64,000 nt of DNA from NCBI GenBank assembly GCA_022410635.1, contig JAJVDF010000230.1:1077126-1141125 (forward strand), in the 5' to 3' direction. Source of the stretch: Tretioscincus oriximinensis (Eukaryota; Chordata; Lepidosauria; Squamata; Gymnophthalmidae). Shown piece after piece: positions 1 through 12,650 of the stretch. Below the pieces are notes generated by a model. It searched no databases and had not been told where the DNA came from. It saw nothing but the letters and a program-made list of their open reading frames with translations. The first letter of the stretch is position 1. Each line of letters starts with the position of its first letter. Both the position numbers and the translations under genes were made by a program.

Positions 1-395
1 AAATGGAAGTAAAAGCTGGGTGGCCTTAATCCCTGGGGGGGAGTTCACTATGTGTCATTCACAAAACCACNTGTTGCCAGAACAGAGTTCTCTCTCAAAA
101 GTGATGTAGGTACAGTTTTTCAGGGTAACCGTACTGTAACTATAGTTTGCCCATAGCAGGAGCGCCTCTGTGCCAATGCTGCCATTGTCGATCTGGGTTC
201 CTCATACACAGAGCAACCAATGGCTGGTCATCAGTAGGAGGTTCTGAGAGGGGTTACTGTGCACTGCTGCTGTATCTCCATTTTGTTCTAACCTACAAGG
301 AGGCAAAATCTATTTTTAAAAGGATTTTTTTTTTGTTGGGTTCTAGTTTTGTGCAAAACTAAATATCTATATATTTTTGTTTCAACCTGTTTTAT
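1..395. other. Intergenic, no recognisable feature
   Basis: No gene, splice-bounded coding segment or clear repeat is recognised here. The longest open frame, about 71 codons near 147-362, has no familiar motif and looks like chance. Confidence 0.5.
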
Positions 396-985
396 TTACT
401 TTGATCATTGTAAGCAATCAAAAACATTTCAGTCAAAACAACATAGCATAATATCTGCTTATTATATGCTGTACAGTAGATTCATTTACCTCCCCCAACC
501 TCTTTATTCCCCCCCTGCCACTTTCTTACCCCCTCCCCCACTGTCTGCTATAGTACATAAAATTAACCAAAAGTTTCCAACAGAATTTTTATATTCTCTT
601 TATCCATACTTAATAACATTTTACATTTATTTTTAACCATGTCACATGCAAAACTTCTTACTCTCCTCATCCAGAAATCTCTTTGCTTCTTCTGAATACC
701 AAATTTAAGTTGGCCAATATTTTAAAGACCATTCTCCTTTTTCCTTCCACTTCTGAGTAATTACTGAGTCCGCGGCTATCAGAAGTTGTTCTATTAAATA
801 ATGATGTTCCCAATGTATTCTAGGATTTTCAAAATTCAAAAGAACGCATTCCTGCCCAATTCATGTTCTATTGGAGCCGATTATTATATTTATCTCCTCA
901 GTTACCATATCCCAATAATTCTTCACTTCCTCACACTCCCACTATAAATGCCAGTATGTCCCTATATACTGTATTTATTACAATG
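396..985 (-). mobile_element. L1-type LINE, ORF2 C-terminal fragment (decayed)
   Basis: The reverse complement of about 861-940 reads ECEEVKNYWDMVTEEINIII, the pattern near the C-terminus of L1 ORF2. After a stop and frame change it continues with QLLIAADSVITQKWKEKGEW and then IWYSEEAKRFLDEES, also in L1 order. Stops and frame changes show it is dead. The part nearest 396 would be its 3' untranslated region and is AT-rich. The 5' end is truncated. The family call rests on remembered motif order, and the borders are approximate. Confidence 0.75.
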
Positions 986-1289
986 CCAACATCTAGATGT
1001 GCAAAACTAAATATCTGTAAAATATCTGTATTAATTTATTCTAATAATGGATTTGTTTAAAACTCAGGCACATTTACTAAAAAGGCAGAGGGGAACACGG
1101 GAAAAGAACACTCCGAAAGCAGATTAACCAACCAATGCAGCCATTAATTCCAGAAGCCAATGCGAATCTTGTGCAGACAATGAAATGGAACTGAAAATGG
1201 TGAAGGGAATTAAACACAACCTAAGTTGTAATGAAGGTGTACTGCCATCTTATTTATTTATTTACTTACCAGTACATTTGTATTTCTCC

Positions 1290-1460
1290 CTATACCTATA
1301 TGTTCACCTTCAGCTGATCAAAAATTTCCCCTGTCTTTGAAGGCACTGTTCTATCTAATTGTTCTATTTTAATCTGCTTATGGGTTGTTGTTGTTTTTTA
1401 TGATCTGCCCTGAAACCTTGTTATAGGGTGGAATATAAATGTAAGTAAATAAATAAATAA
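1290..1460 (+). mobile_element. L2-like LINE 3' tail
   Basis: The segment ends in a degenerate form of the tail seen many times here (CTGAGACCTTCGGGTATAGG followed by a TAAATAAA run). Here it reads GCCCTGAAACCTTGTTATAG at about 1406-1425, then repeated AAATAAAT. Only the last part of a truncated element is recognisable. Confidence 0.6.
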
Positions 1461-3023
1461 TCTGACATGCTGATTGTTTACTTGCCCATCACAGTACCAA
1501 AGGGATTCAGACATACAAATTTGTAATGAGGGACAGTGCAGCATGCAAGGAACAGCAGGTTGTCTTTTATGAGTTGAGTCCACCAAAAAACTTACACAAT
1601 GCTTTGGTTTTGTCTCCCATGCTTCCTATGTCCATTTGTGCCTTCTGCACAAAGCACAGTCTGTGTGCCTTAGAGGTGATGAAATCCCAAATGCTGTATG
1701 GCACATGGGGTGCTGGGGGATTGCAGAACAGGATGTTTCATGGAGGAAGCACAATCCAGACAAGGAAGAGGCTAAAGTACAGTTCATCTCATAGTGATGT
1801 AAGGGGTTGATTATGTATCGCATTGAAAGCCAGGCTTCGAGTGTTCAGTTCAAGTAGAACTAATGGGCAACACCTGCTGTGACAAAAACAATTTCCGCCC
1901 CACAAGCCCAACAGAAGTGTTTATCTTTTGAATTAGAAAATGTTCCACTAAATGTCTGAACAAGACTCGAGGGACATGAACATATGCCCAGAACTGACGT
2001 TTCCATGCACTAGATGGCTTATAAAAATGAGAACTGAGAAGGGAGGGGAAATCTGGAATGGTCAAATAGATCTTCCAATAAAAAGCCATTAAATAGAGAT
2101 TACTGAGATGTCCCACTAAAACACTCATTTCCCGTTCCTTATTGTCTATGGCTCATCTTTAGGGTCCTCTTATGTTATTGTGAAAGTGATTATTGGAAGT
2201 CTGGAGAGGCTTGTGAGGGGATATCAGCCTCCAAGTCCTGGTTATCCTTGTCTCTTTCAAGGAAGAGGCCTTATGACACCATTGGAAGAAAAACAAAAAG
2301 GCCATAAATAGGTTTTGGGTTTTCTCACTGATTAGATTTGTGAAGGATAAGATTGAGCTGTTAAACCATGGTGCTTTTATGCCTCAGAAGAAGTTCAAGA
2401 TAAGGTATTTACACATTCAATACAAGGAATTGTTCTCTATAGTGGAATATGACTTTAGGCTGAAGTCAGTACTGCTGTTTAATAATGGAAATCTCTTCTC
2501 CCCCACTCCCCCTGCCCTGGACTTTTATTTAACAGCCAACATATAATGTACATAGGTGCGTATGTGCATGCACGGACGTACACACACACACACAATCAGA
2601 AAGAAAAACACATTCCCCACCCATCTTTTCATTATACCTGATTACATTTCCTTTGTCCAAGCCAACCTCTTACAACTTGATAAAACATATGTTGTTGTTT
2701 CTTCTAATATTAGTATTTGGCTTAAACCGTCATTTAGCTTTTACACAGTCTACTACTTGAAGGTAAATTTAAAGCAATTATCTGTCTGAATTGCTTTTCT
2801 GAAACATTCACTCTCTGCTCTATAATATTCTGGGACACCCAGTACTATTTGAGTAAAAATGGATTTATTCGTGAGTAGATTTGTGCTCCATCTTGCTTGT
2901 GTGATTGCCAAGCACCTGCTACTGCTCCATTTCCTATACTTCTTTTGCTATTTCTGGTGATATAAATGGGACACTTTCAATATTATATACTGGGGGCATT
3001 ATAAAATAAGGGGCATCTGAATA
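1461..3023. other. Intergenic, nothing recognised
   Basis: This is AT-rich non-coding sequence with a short AC run near 2581-2594. No open frame has a familiar domain, and no repeat was matched within the window. Confidence 0.4.
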
Positions 3024-3090
3024 AATACTATGAAAGCTCGTGCTACCAACCTTCATCTCGTTAGTCTCCAAATTGCTACAAGCTCCCTTT
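3024..3090 (-). repeat. End of a dispersed repeat (TTAGTCTCC...GCTACAAG type)
   Basis: The segment ATGAAAGCTCGTGCTACCAA, then GTTAGTCTCC and TTGCTACAAG, is the inverse of the end found at about 10354-10400 (CTTGTAGCACTTTAGAGACT). It is a fragment of an interspersed element present twice in this window. I do not assign a family. Confidence 0.5.
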
Positions 3091-3127
3091 GAAGAACTTC
3101 CTTGTTAAGTGGGTTTTACTGGTTTTG

Positions 3128-3185
3128 TTCTGTGTTTTGTATTAATGATATGGTCAATGGACTAATCATTAATAATAATAAAGAT
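3128..3185 (+). repeat. Dispersed repeat tail shared with 20700-20750
   Basis: The string GATATGGTCAATGGACTAAT followed by CATTAA occurs here and again near 20719-20745. Both copies are preceded by a similar TTTTGTAT stretch and followed by AT-rich sequence. This pattern suggests the 3' end of a retroposon whose body I cannot identify. Confidence 0.5.
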
Positions 3186-3978
3186 ATATCTGGACTTCCT
3201 TGTTGTGGCACAACTGTTGTGATTCTCATGGAGTTAGAATTTTCTAAGTACAGATGGGGGGAAGGATTAAGTTCAAGTGAGAGAGATGAACAGTGTAACA
3301 CCTGAAATGAATATATTTTTTCTAATTGTTCAGCTGGAAGGGCTTGAAGGACTCACTGGAATCTTATTGAAATCTTGTGACTAGAGAGCCTGAAAATTTG
3401 TTGAAATTTGATTGTTTTTTTTAACAAGTATGAAAGATCCTCTCATAATCTTAGTCATGTTCATTGATGATTGATCTCATTTTCCACATGACCAACCTGT
3501 CATGGTCAATGGGTTGTTGCTCTTCCTAAGTCTGAGGACTTGTTTCCAGCTTGTACATTTGTTTGATTTTTGACAATATTCATATTTATACAGGAATTCT
3601 GTTTGCTGAATTTTCTTATTTTGGAATGCCTTGGTTTGGAATACATAGTTTTTATATTTTAAGCAGTCATTAATTATGTACTCAATGTCACTTACATTTG
3701 TTAGGAATAGAAGTTTGTATAGAAGATTTCAACAATTGCAGTCCCTCCCACCCTTTTCTCCTATCTTTACTGTTAAGTACTTGCCTTTCACAGGGTGCAA
3801 ATCAGTAAGCAACTACTACTGAAGTTTGAAATCAGTGACACCAAATCAGGGTATTTTCTTCACACATCTACAGAAATAGCCTGTTGCACACCTTTGGATA
3901 ATAATTTTACGCCACCAAGACATTTTTGAATATTAAAGGCTGTGGTATGACATGTGAATGAATTTACTGTGTTCATTA

Positions 3979-4121
3979 GGCCCTGGTCACACATTTATTT
4001 TTAAATCTTTTTTAATCCTGAAGAATGTATTTAATCCATGGTGGGGAAGAGTGTTTTCTAGTTCACTCGAAGAAAATAACAGGACTGAAAAAGACTTAAA
4101 AGCAAGTGTGTGATCAAAGGC
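3979..4121. mobile_element. ~145-bp inverted-repeat element (MITE-like), copy 1
   Basis: The first roughly 40 bases (GGCCCTGGTCACACATTTAT...) are an imperfect reverse complement of the last roughly 40 (...AGCAAGTGTGTGATCAAAGGC). The two arms enclose a centre related to copies 2 and 3 (15022-15166 and 24493-24640). It has no coding capacity. Size, arms and dispersal fit a non-autonomous DNA transposon, but the superfamily is not assigned. Confidence 0.55.
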
Positions 4122-5329
4122 TTACTTATATTAAATTCTTTGTTCTAGCTATCTAAAATATTGTATGACACTTTTTTTGGGGGGGGGAACGATAGAAAAT
4201 CTCAGCAGCTCCTTAGAAGACATTAATGGCAACTACACCTGCTATGAAAACTGGGTCCAAAATAAGTCCTAATTTGGTGATGGTTGTTCAATCATTAAAT
4301 CACATCTGACATTTCACGACACCATGGATTCCAGCATGTCAGACATTTTTGTCCTCTGCTATCTCTCAGAGTTTACCCAGTTCATTATTTCCATACTACC
4401 TTTCCATCTCATCTGCCTTAAACCATCCACAGCATCAGAATCTTTGCCGGCAGAGTGATGTCTCTGCTTTTTAAAATTCTGTGCAGCCTTGTCACCTTGT
4501 GCACCTTTTAATGTCATGACTACAGTCATTGTCTACAACAGAGCTTGGATCCAAGGAAATAAAATCTAAAACTGCTTCTTTTTCTTTTTCCCTTTTGTTC
4601 CTTAAGATTAGATGACATGATCTTCTCGGTTCATAATAGCAACAGTATTATACCCAAACCATCATTAGCTATTTTCAGTTCTTCACTATTACCTATTTTC
4701 AATTCTTCACTAAGATGTGATTATGCAGAAGTGTTCCAAGCTCCCCCTACAGATGCCCTAAATGTCACAGACAATTACTCTTGCTAACTAATAAAGAAAA
4801 TTTGCCTGACGTTTTTTTTCCTAATGGATAAACTTTATTGTCTTTTTATTAAAACTCTTCATGCATGATATCATTTATTTTTCCAATGGCAACTTTGCCA
4901 AGGCATTAAGTCTGTTCTGGCTCACTGTGTTTGTTAGAAAGGTTTCTGTTCTCTTCAAAGTCGAGAAACCGCATGCAGCTACTGCAGTGATTGTTAAAGT
5001 AATCACAGCAACTTTCAAATTGCTTGCTATCTCTGAAAATAAGTTTATTAAATAATGATGATGCTACAAAAACTGCAGTTTTATAGAAAATATTATCGGT
5101 GTCAGTTCGGAAGAACTTTCTCTTTGCCAACATAAGAGTAAGGATGTCCNGCTGTGATCTAGAAAGAAAATCCAGACAGATAATTAGTTGTTTTTAGATA
5201 CTATCAAATTATTAGTGACTCCAAGGCTGCAGGCACACTGTGGGGGGGGGGGTTTGATGATACTTACACGATGCATCGGCCTCACGTTAATGAAGTTTTC
5301 GCAATGAACAAAGGGAAAAAGTCCTTTGC
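4122..5329. other. Intergenic, nothing recognised
   Basis: This is non-coding sequence with mononucleotide runs: T8G9 near 4172-4188 and a G run near 5242-5252. No domain-bearing reading frame was found. Confidence 0.4.
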
Positions 5330-6390
5330 CTCGCAATATTCTTTAACTAATATTTTGCAAAATTGCCATGACTGCAGCTAGGGAAGTGAGAAGCCTTATT
5401 CTGTACCCCTCTTTAATAAATTTATGCCAGGAAGGTCCACTGGCTGAGCATGCTCAGTATTTACTTCCTGGTTACTTGTCCGCACACTGGCACAGAATCA
5501 CTGGCTGAGCGTGCTCAGTATTTACTTCTTGGTTAGTTGTCTCGCTGATTTAGATACGTGTGTTGGCTGCATTCCACAATTATTTCTCACAAAGTGAATT
5601 TTAACCCTTTGTGCCTGCAGCATGAGTGTGGCGTCCTCCGTTTTAAAGGTTTGTGTTTCTTTNATAAACTTACCAGATATCCCAGAGGGAGGGGGGAAGA
5701 GCAGGCCTGAGCAGGGACGTGGCTTCCTGAGTCCCTGTTTGGGAGGGGGCATGGCTGGAGGAGTCAGCCAATGGGGCCTCGAGTAGCCGGCTGGTGAGCG
5801 GTTAAAAGGGAAGNTGACCAGGGCTAGAGGCCTTTCTGTCGGAGAGACTTGTGGTGTAGCAAGTGGACAGAGGGGTCCGCTTCTGATCTGCCTCAGTGGG
5901 AGGGGGTGGAAGTGTATGGTGGGCTGAAGGAGTCAAAGTTGAGGCTTGACTTGGGGCTGGAACAAGTAAAGTGACACAGGGCCTGTCTCTTTAAGTATCT
6001 GGAAACTAATGTTGCTCTTGCTGTGTGTGTGTGCTTGAGTCAGGCTTACTTTATAAAAGCCGAAGCTTTATTATTGTAATCTTCTCTCTATTCCTTATTT
6101 GTAAATAATAAACTTGTTATTTGTTTCATTTCAAACATCTCTTTCTTTTGTTTCTGTAACAACAAAATATAAGCACGCTACTGGTGGGGGCTGTGAATAA
6201 AGCCCCAACCGTGAGGTAAACTCTGAGGCCTTGTGCAGGCCGGAGGATAGTACTGTTGCTCCAAGCAGTCGTGGGTGCTGGCCTGGGCAACAGGTGGATA
6301 TTGTGGCACCCCTGACTGTGAGGGTCATCTAATAGTAGGGCCCTCAGGTAGGGGTCGCTACAATGAGCACTTCCAGGGGCATGCAATTTA
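5330..6390 (+). mobile_element. Possible solo LTR of an endogenous retroelement
   Basis: The segment has an LTR-like order. A directly repeated block containing ACTGGCTGAGC(A/G)TGCTCAGT (5438-5480 and 5499-5541) comes first, like duplicated U3 enhancer blocks. Next come a CCAAT box (GCCAATGG, about 5767), a weak TATA-like GGTTAAAAGGG (about 5799), and an AATAAA signal at about 6105-6112. After these comes a roughly 280-base GC-richer stretch like U5. I could not find convincing TG...CA termini or a target-site duplication, and no gag/pol/env coding flanks it. It could instead be an unrelated GC-rich repeat or an old promoter. Confidence 0.4.
5438..5541 (+). repeat. Two-copy direct repeat, 61-bp period
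   Basis: Two copies of a roughly 43-base block (5438-5480 and 5499-5541) differ at a few positions. Each contains the palindromic core TGAGCATGCTCA, or its TGAGCGTGCTCA variant. It lies in the upstream part of the LTR-like segment, where duplicated enhancer blocks are common. Confidence 0.8.
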
Positions 6391-6839
6391 CTTGGCAAAG
6401 ATATAGAAGTGAGTTTACTATTGGCCTATTTATAGGGAGAGGCTAGCAATCAAATTGCTTTCCATGCATTTTGTTCTACCACTGACCCAACTCAAAAGAT
6501 CAAAATTTCTCATTTTGCCACACATCACAGGTTACTTAAGAAAATGTACTGCTTGACATATAGAAGTCACTCTTTACTCAACCCAGGTGTCCTTTTCAGC
6601 ATACTAAAACAGCAGTTTGTTTCTTAAGTTTGAAGAGAGCACGAAGGTGAGACATGTGGCATTCTGCAGCAGGCTACTACACTAAAAGCCTCAGTATTTA
6701 CTAAATCTTGGTATATCAAAACATTAATGTTCCAGTCTTACAGTGAACAAAGCCCAACTACATCCAATGGTCTCTTGAGGTGTTCTGCAATGAAGAAAAT
6801 TCAGAACAAATGTGTTCTGCATTCAGTGATAATCTTACT

Positions 6840-7255
6840 AATTGGTAAGACGTAACAGTAATATAAAACTTATATTACTGTTATGGCACTCCTTAAAACT
6901 GTTGGGTAGAAAAGTGAAAACAGACAAAGGAAAGTATTTTTTCACCCAGAGGGTCATCGGCCTGTGGAATTTACTTCCTGAAGAGGTAGTGATAGCTAAC
7001 AGCTTGGATAGTTTCAAGACAGGACTAGACAGGTTTATGGACACCAAGGGTATAAATGGATACTAGGATGGATGTCTGGATGTTGCCTCCAGGATGAAAT
7101 ACCATTTGCAGGGAGTCATGAACAGGAACATATTTTGCTTTCCTCTGTTCAGACTGCCCAGGCGCATCTGGTGGGCCTCTGTGTGACACAGAATGCTGGA
7201 CTTGATGGGCTGTGGCCTGATCCAGTATGACTCTTCTTATGGTCCTATATTCTTA
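6840..7255 (+). mobile_element. CR1 LINE, ORF2 C-terminus plus 3' UTR
   Basis: The + strand encodes KYFFTQRVIGLWNLLPEEVV and then SLDSFKTGLDRFM, the characteristic end of CR1 ORF2. The CR1 3' UTR follows (ACTGCCCAGGCGCATCTGGT, then GGGCTGTGGCCTGATCCAGT) and ends in a CTTCTTATGGTCC-type terminus. It is heavily 5'-truncated. The same 3' UTR recurs in both orientations elsewhere in the window and serves as the reference for calling those copies. Confidence 0.85.
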
Positions 7256-9951
7256 ACTGAATTAGTCGACCAAGAACAATCACATTGTAATATTAACTAC
7301 AAAAATATTTTCTATACTAAACGTGAGTACAACAACGAACTGCAAAGCTATTATGCTGAAATTATCTAACTTCAATTACTGCCACTAGATATTCCAGCAA
7401 AATAAGCACAACTCATGAGAGGCAGAAATAAACTTCAAATGCAGCCACAATATAATTCTTTCATCTGCGATTTCATTTTTTTTAATAGTCCTAAGATAAA
7501 GTCTAAATTATTCTACTCATTGCTACTAAAAGTCCAGTCCAATAAGTAAGTGATGTCTGAATGTAACAACAGTAGTCATCAATTGCTGCTCAAATTTAAT
7601 TAATTTATTTAAAATATCACAAAGCAGAAGTAAAAAAAAATTACAAGGAACTTTAGTAAGATTGATAGCTGCACATTTTTCTCCAAACCTTTGACATAAT
7701 TAAGCTACCTTGAGACTCACTTTCTATTTAAATGCAAGCTGAGAGTCTGAGGCCCCCTGCTGGCTCTGAGCCCACTCCAGCAGTATTCACTGAAGCCCCC
7801 TGATTGTAATGCTCTTTGCTCTAGAACCACAGCAAACCGAAAAGGGGTTCCATTCTCTTAATTATAATCTATCCGTCCGTAGATGATGCAGTTGGAATGT
7901 TTAATGTTTGGCTTTTTCATTTATCCTGGCGTTCAGCTGGGGAAATTACCTCTCCCATTGCAGGTATTGTCATTGTTTTGGTCATTCTATTTTATCTATA
8001 GCATTTTATTGTGACCCATCCTGAGACCCTCAAATATAAAACAGTAAAAAACAAGTAAAGTAAGTTAAGAGTAACTTAAACATATAAGTATCAGTTAACA
8101 GCAATTTCACATATCAGTTAAGAATAATTCCATCATATTAGTTAAAAACAACTTGAACATAAAGTAGAATTTAAGTCCAGCAAGTAGCATATAATATTTT
8201 AGCCCTCTCTTTTTGTTCCATCATTTTCAAGGTTCTCTGGAATTAATCAAAACATACTATGGCTTTGCTTGAACTATACTTTCTTAAAACGCTATGGTAG
8301 CCCTTAACTCTGTCAGCAGTGAGTCTTGTACTGAGTTATATCTCAAAAAGGCTGCCAATCTGCATGCCAATGTAAACTATAGGAGACCCCATTCTGTGAA
8401 TTTGACTGACACTCGATGCTGAGGTATAGCCCCCAATAAAGCTCAGGGTGGGAAAGACCAAAGATTCAATAATTTAGCCCTCTACCAGAACATACAGCAA
8501 AACCCAATATAGTCAAATAGCCAAGAGTCCTCTCCACACTTCCAGGAATCAGGCTAACCATTAGTTTTCCTTCCAGCCCAAAATCTGAGTTAGTTCTCCT
8601 GCCAATTAATAATGCATATGAGAATCCTCTTTCCTCTAACTATTGTCTTTATCAGCCCTCAGCTGCCCTAATTTAGTCATTCTAAAGTGGCTGCTGATGG
8701 ATGCCCACCAAAGCTAATGTAAAACTAATGTGCAGACCAGCATTAATGGCCTTTGTAGCTTAAATGTGGCTAAACAATAAGCAACGTGTGTGGTACTGAT
8801 GGAGTTGCATCACCAGGTGACATCAAGCGTAGAGGTACTCACATACACACACGTTTATACACATACTGTACATACAGTACATAACTCTGTTACAAAAGAC
8901 TTGAAAGCTAAGCAGTTCAAGTCTATGGAAGTAAGTTTTGGGGGGCTATTAAAAATGCTATGATTGAAAGCGCATTTTCCAATGGGATGGCATAGCATAC
9001 ACTTGAAATATTCCCCATTTATTATTATTGTTTATATAAAAATAAACACTTTAAACTCTATTAATCTATTTGGTATGACACTTTGGCAAAGCATAATGAA
9101 ACAAAACTCTGCAGGTGACAAATTAGTACATCGCTTTTCATTATCAAACTCCTATTTCTGCCTATTCGAAGTTTGGCAGTGCACCAAAGCACATAGTGTA
9201 TCACTCTCCTTCTTTATACATACTTCTCAAGAATCCTGAAAGTACCCAATTTGTTCTCCCAGTGATAGCTAAAAGATCACAGCCAAGATCTCTTAAGAAT
9301 TAAATGCATGGTGGATTCCAAAAATACCTGGAGGACAGCAAGTTCTCCACCCTTTCGTTTTATTAGCTTTTCCTTCCTTTCCACTTTTGTCACAGTTTCC
9401 TTTTTGAGGAACATCTTCAGTTCCACCTCAAGACAATGCCTTAGCCTGGGCATAAAGGTTAGTGTTGACAAATCTCCAGAGCAATCACAGAATCTTTGAG
9501 CCTATCATGGAGAATCAGATCTGAGGAGTGCTGGAAAGATGGTGACTAAGTATAGGTGATTTTCTGTGCTGTATCATGAATCCCTCCTCAGTACATACAC
9601 AGGAAGACTTTGGCTATTTTGCTTCATCCTCTCATGAGACAAGGGCTCAGATAGTATCTTTCAGCCCACATCTCCTTGTTGTTCATGCATCCTCAGGATG
9701 AGGTGTGTGAGCAGCTCGTCATACGATTGTTGGATTGTATTATTCATTTTCCTGAGCATAAATTATCAAAATAAAGCAGAATACTTGATTTCTTATTTAC
9801 AGTAGCTATATCTTTGTATCTGTACCATATGTGATGGGGCTTTGGTTACAGCATCACATATACTTAGGGAAAATCAGAGACAAAAGGGATGAGGCCACAT
9901 CATAGAAGTTATATTCTGTGGCAAAACGTGCACTAAAATATCCATGGATAC
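7256..9951. other. Intergenic with one L2-like tail
   Basis: This stretch is mostly unrecognised AT-rich sequence. A degenerate L2-like tail lies at about 7990-8045 (TTTTATTGTGACCCATCCTG, AGACC). No supported gene was found. The small open frames, for example near 8964-9239, lack any motif I know. Confidence 0.45.
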
Positions 9952-10045
9952 TTGCAAAATATTTTATTTATTTTATTCATTTGCTTATTTACATTTCTAA
10001 ACCACTCTACACCCAAAATTCTCAAGGCGGTTAACAATAAAAAAG
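9952..10045 (-). mobile_element. L2-like LINE 3' tail (reverse)
   Basis: TTTATTTATTTTATTCATTT followed by CTCAAGGCGGTTAACAATAA is the reverse complement of the L2-like tail (TTATTGTTAACCGCCYTGAG...). Only the terminal portion remains. Confidence 0.65.
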
Positions 10046-10349
10046 TCAACATATTAAATACTGAGTATGTTATATTTCTGTGCAGTTTGTTTCTGATGTA
10101 TTCTCTTTCCTATAATACCAAGACAACATGGTACACATTGCTTCCATACCCTTGTCAAGATTATCAATGTATTCACAAAGTCAGTGAACTTTCTGATTTA
10201 AGAAAAGTTGATACAGTATTTCCTTTTTTTTCTTTTTACACATGGCCACTTGGTTTGCTCAATTGGTTTCATATGCTTGTCCTCAAATATTCTTTTTACA
10301 TGTTACTTTTGCTCTATGTGCCTGAATATATACACAACTGATAATGTAC

Positions 10350-10505
10350 CCTGAAGGTCTTGTAGCACTTTAGAGACTACCAAGAAATAGGATAGGCAGG
10401 CAGCACGCGTTTCCTAGACAAGTCTACTTTCTCAGATGGTGAGAAACAACTGCCAAGTACCCAGCATCAGAAGTAGTAGACTTGTCTATGAAAGCGCATG
10501 CCACC
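10350..10505 (+). repeat. Dispersed repeat beginning GGTCTTGTAGCACTTTAGAG
   Basis: It begins with CTTGTAGCACTTTAGAGACT, followed by a TAGACAAGTCTACTTTCTCA-type stretch and GTAGACTTGTCTATGAAAGC. The end at 3024-3090 is its inverse. The layout resembles a common reptile interspersed repeat, but I cannot name it with certainty. Confidence 0.5.
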
Positions 10506-10779
10506 AACCCTGTTTCTTGGTATCCCTCCCCTTGCTAGATTTTCTGAACCAAAGACTAACACATGTTTCTTTGAAATAAGCAACTGTCACTCAGTCTTCA
10601 GAACATTCTACTACCCTGATAGATTGTGGTCACATCCTTACTTTAAATGGTCTTTGGTTCTTCTTCAGTCCCAAACAAATTGATCCAGAAAAAACGGAGT
10701 AGGTTTCATAACTGAAAATGCAGAAAATGTAGAAGTAAAGATGTGATCAAGCCCTACCTGAGCAAGAATTTTTATAGCC

Positions 10780-11060
10780 TGGTTACCAAGCAACAACCTA
10801 AACTCTCACTGGCCTGCTTCTGTACAGTTAGTTTTGAGTACAGAATCACCAAGTACTGGCCAGCTGTACTGGCATCTTCATAGACAACTCTATGCAATTT
10901 CTTGGCAAGCATACAAAAATAGTTTGCCATTGCATAGTTCCAGAACGAGGCTGGGAATTGAACCGGCAACCTTTCCAGCCAATTTGTTCCACAATTTGTC
11001 AGCCATTACCCCTTTGCTATATTTGCAAACTACTTTCATCGTGTTTGAAATCAGGAATAT
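10780..11060 (-). mobile_element. tRNA-derived SINE (reverse)
   Basis: Read on the reverse strand it has an A-box-like GGGGTAATGGCTGAC region and a B-box GGTTCAATTCCCAGCC (about 10951-10966). A body with GCAATGGCAAACTATTTTTG and TATGCTTGCCAAGAAATTGC follows. The same body is recognisable at 30690-30840. It is non-coding, and the open frames over it are incidental. Confidence 0.65.
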
Positions 11061-11194
11061 TGCATTACATACTAAGGACATATACTGGCAAGATAGACTT
11101 TTTTGTTTGTTTTTTTAAGGAAGAAAGAATTCCCATACAGAGCTAAAAAAATAATCAGTCTTCTAAGATGCCACATCAGCACTGCATTGCTCTG

Positions 11195-11430
11195 TCTTCT
11201 ACATAAGAACATAAGAAGAGCCATACTGGATCAGGTCACAGCCCATCAAGTCCAGCGTTCTGTGTCACACAGAGGCCCACCAGATGCACCTGGGCAGTCT
11301 GAACAGAGGAAAGCAAAATATGCTCCTGTTCATGACTCCCTGCAAATGGCATTTCAGGAGTCCTGCCTGTTGCTCCATCCCGGAGGCAACATCCAGACAT
11401 CCATCCTAGTACCCGTTTATACCCTGTTGT
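11195..11430 (-). mobile_element. CR1 LINE 3' UTR (reverse)
   Basis: It starts with ACATAAGAACATAAGAAGAG, then CCATACTGGATCAGGTCACA, CAGAGGCCCACCAGATGCAC and GGGCAGTCTGAACAG. This is the reverse complement of the CR1 3' UTR at 7060-7255. Only a few bases of ORF2 remain. Confidence 0.85.
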
Positions 11431-12108
11431 ACTTTATAACACAACACTACTTAAAATTATTATGGCTGAATTTCACCCAGCCAGCAAAAAAATGGTTCAC
11501 CAGTAAGTTCTTATTTTTGCACTCCTTCCCTCATTCCTTTAGGGGAGCATGGATTCTCTGGGTTTGGGTTAGGGGGAGGGGGGGACAATATTTGTTGAAT
11601 TGAACTAAGCAGTAGATATATACCTCTTCTTCCCAAAGATAATCATGCATCCTCCTTCTCTGCTCCCCGACTGCAGAATAGGGGGTGCAGATTCCAGCCC
11701 CATTCTAGCCTGCCATGCTGGGCATTGCTGACACCCTTTGTCCATCCTGCCATGGAAGCAAAGACATTGGCTACGCAGAATTTCCTTCCACCCGAACGCT
11801 GCTCTAGGCCAACGCTTTGGGCGAGGTGCTTCTCTGTCGCTTAAAGAACATAAATTTGCACTTTCCGCAGAACACTCGCTCCCCCCCGCCTACCCGGAGC
11901 ACGGGCACAGGGCAGCACCAGGCGCCTCCGCTCGACCCCTTCTCCCATTGCGGTTTTGCGCTCGGCTGTGAGGCACGACGACACTGGGGGGAAAGGGCTG
12001 AGGCAACAGGCGGCAGAAGCAGCAGCAGGGCTGCTTTCGCCTCACGCGCTTCTAATGCCTTCCCGCCCGCCCGCCCGCAAACAAGCCGAGATTGCGACGA
12101 GTACTACT

Positions 12109-12229
<121 letters not shown>

Positions 12230-12618
12230 CTGAGCGGCGGCGCCGCGTGTGGTGTGGTGTCGCGCGCTCCGGGGCGCAGCACACGACTGGGCCTTCTGAT
12301 TGGGTGGCTCCGGGAGGTGTGTCGCCCTCGGAGGCGGGGCCGCTCGAAAGAAGCCCGGCGGCGAAGAAAGGAGGGCGGGCGCGCACGTGCCTGCTGCCTG
12401 CGCCGATGAGGTGATAGTCAGCCTGCCTTTGACAGACTAGAGCGGGAGACCCCCGCCGTGTCCTGCCGGCCCCCTTGCTACTTCTTCCGCTTTGGCAACT
12501 GAACGTGCGCTACGTGCCGGGCCAAGCCGGTCGGCTTTTTGATTGCAACGAGGCTGGGCTGGGGGAAGGGAAGGAAAGGGGGTGTCACTGTCTGCTTTTG
12601 CACAGCGAGCTCCGATTG

Positions 12619-12650
12619 CAGGCAGCAGGCAGGCAGGCAGGCAGGCAGGG
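12619..12650. repeat. Short (GGCA)n tetranucleotide repeat
   Basis: Several GGCA/GCAG units lie inside the CpG island, followed by G-rich tracts up to about 12840. This is a simple repeat. Confidence 0.8.

Noticed and set aside
10940..10975. Possible tRNA gene from the B-box GGTTCAATTCC
   Set aside because: The A-box and cloverleaf stems are not preserved and a SINE body follows, so it is a tRNA-derived retroposon.
11103..11603. 166-codon open frame
   Set aside because: It crosses a reverse-oriented CR1 3' UTR, so the frame is incidental.
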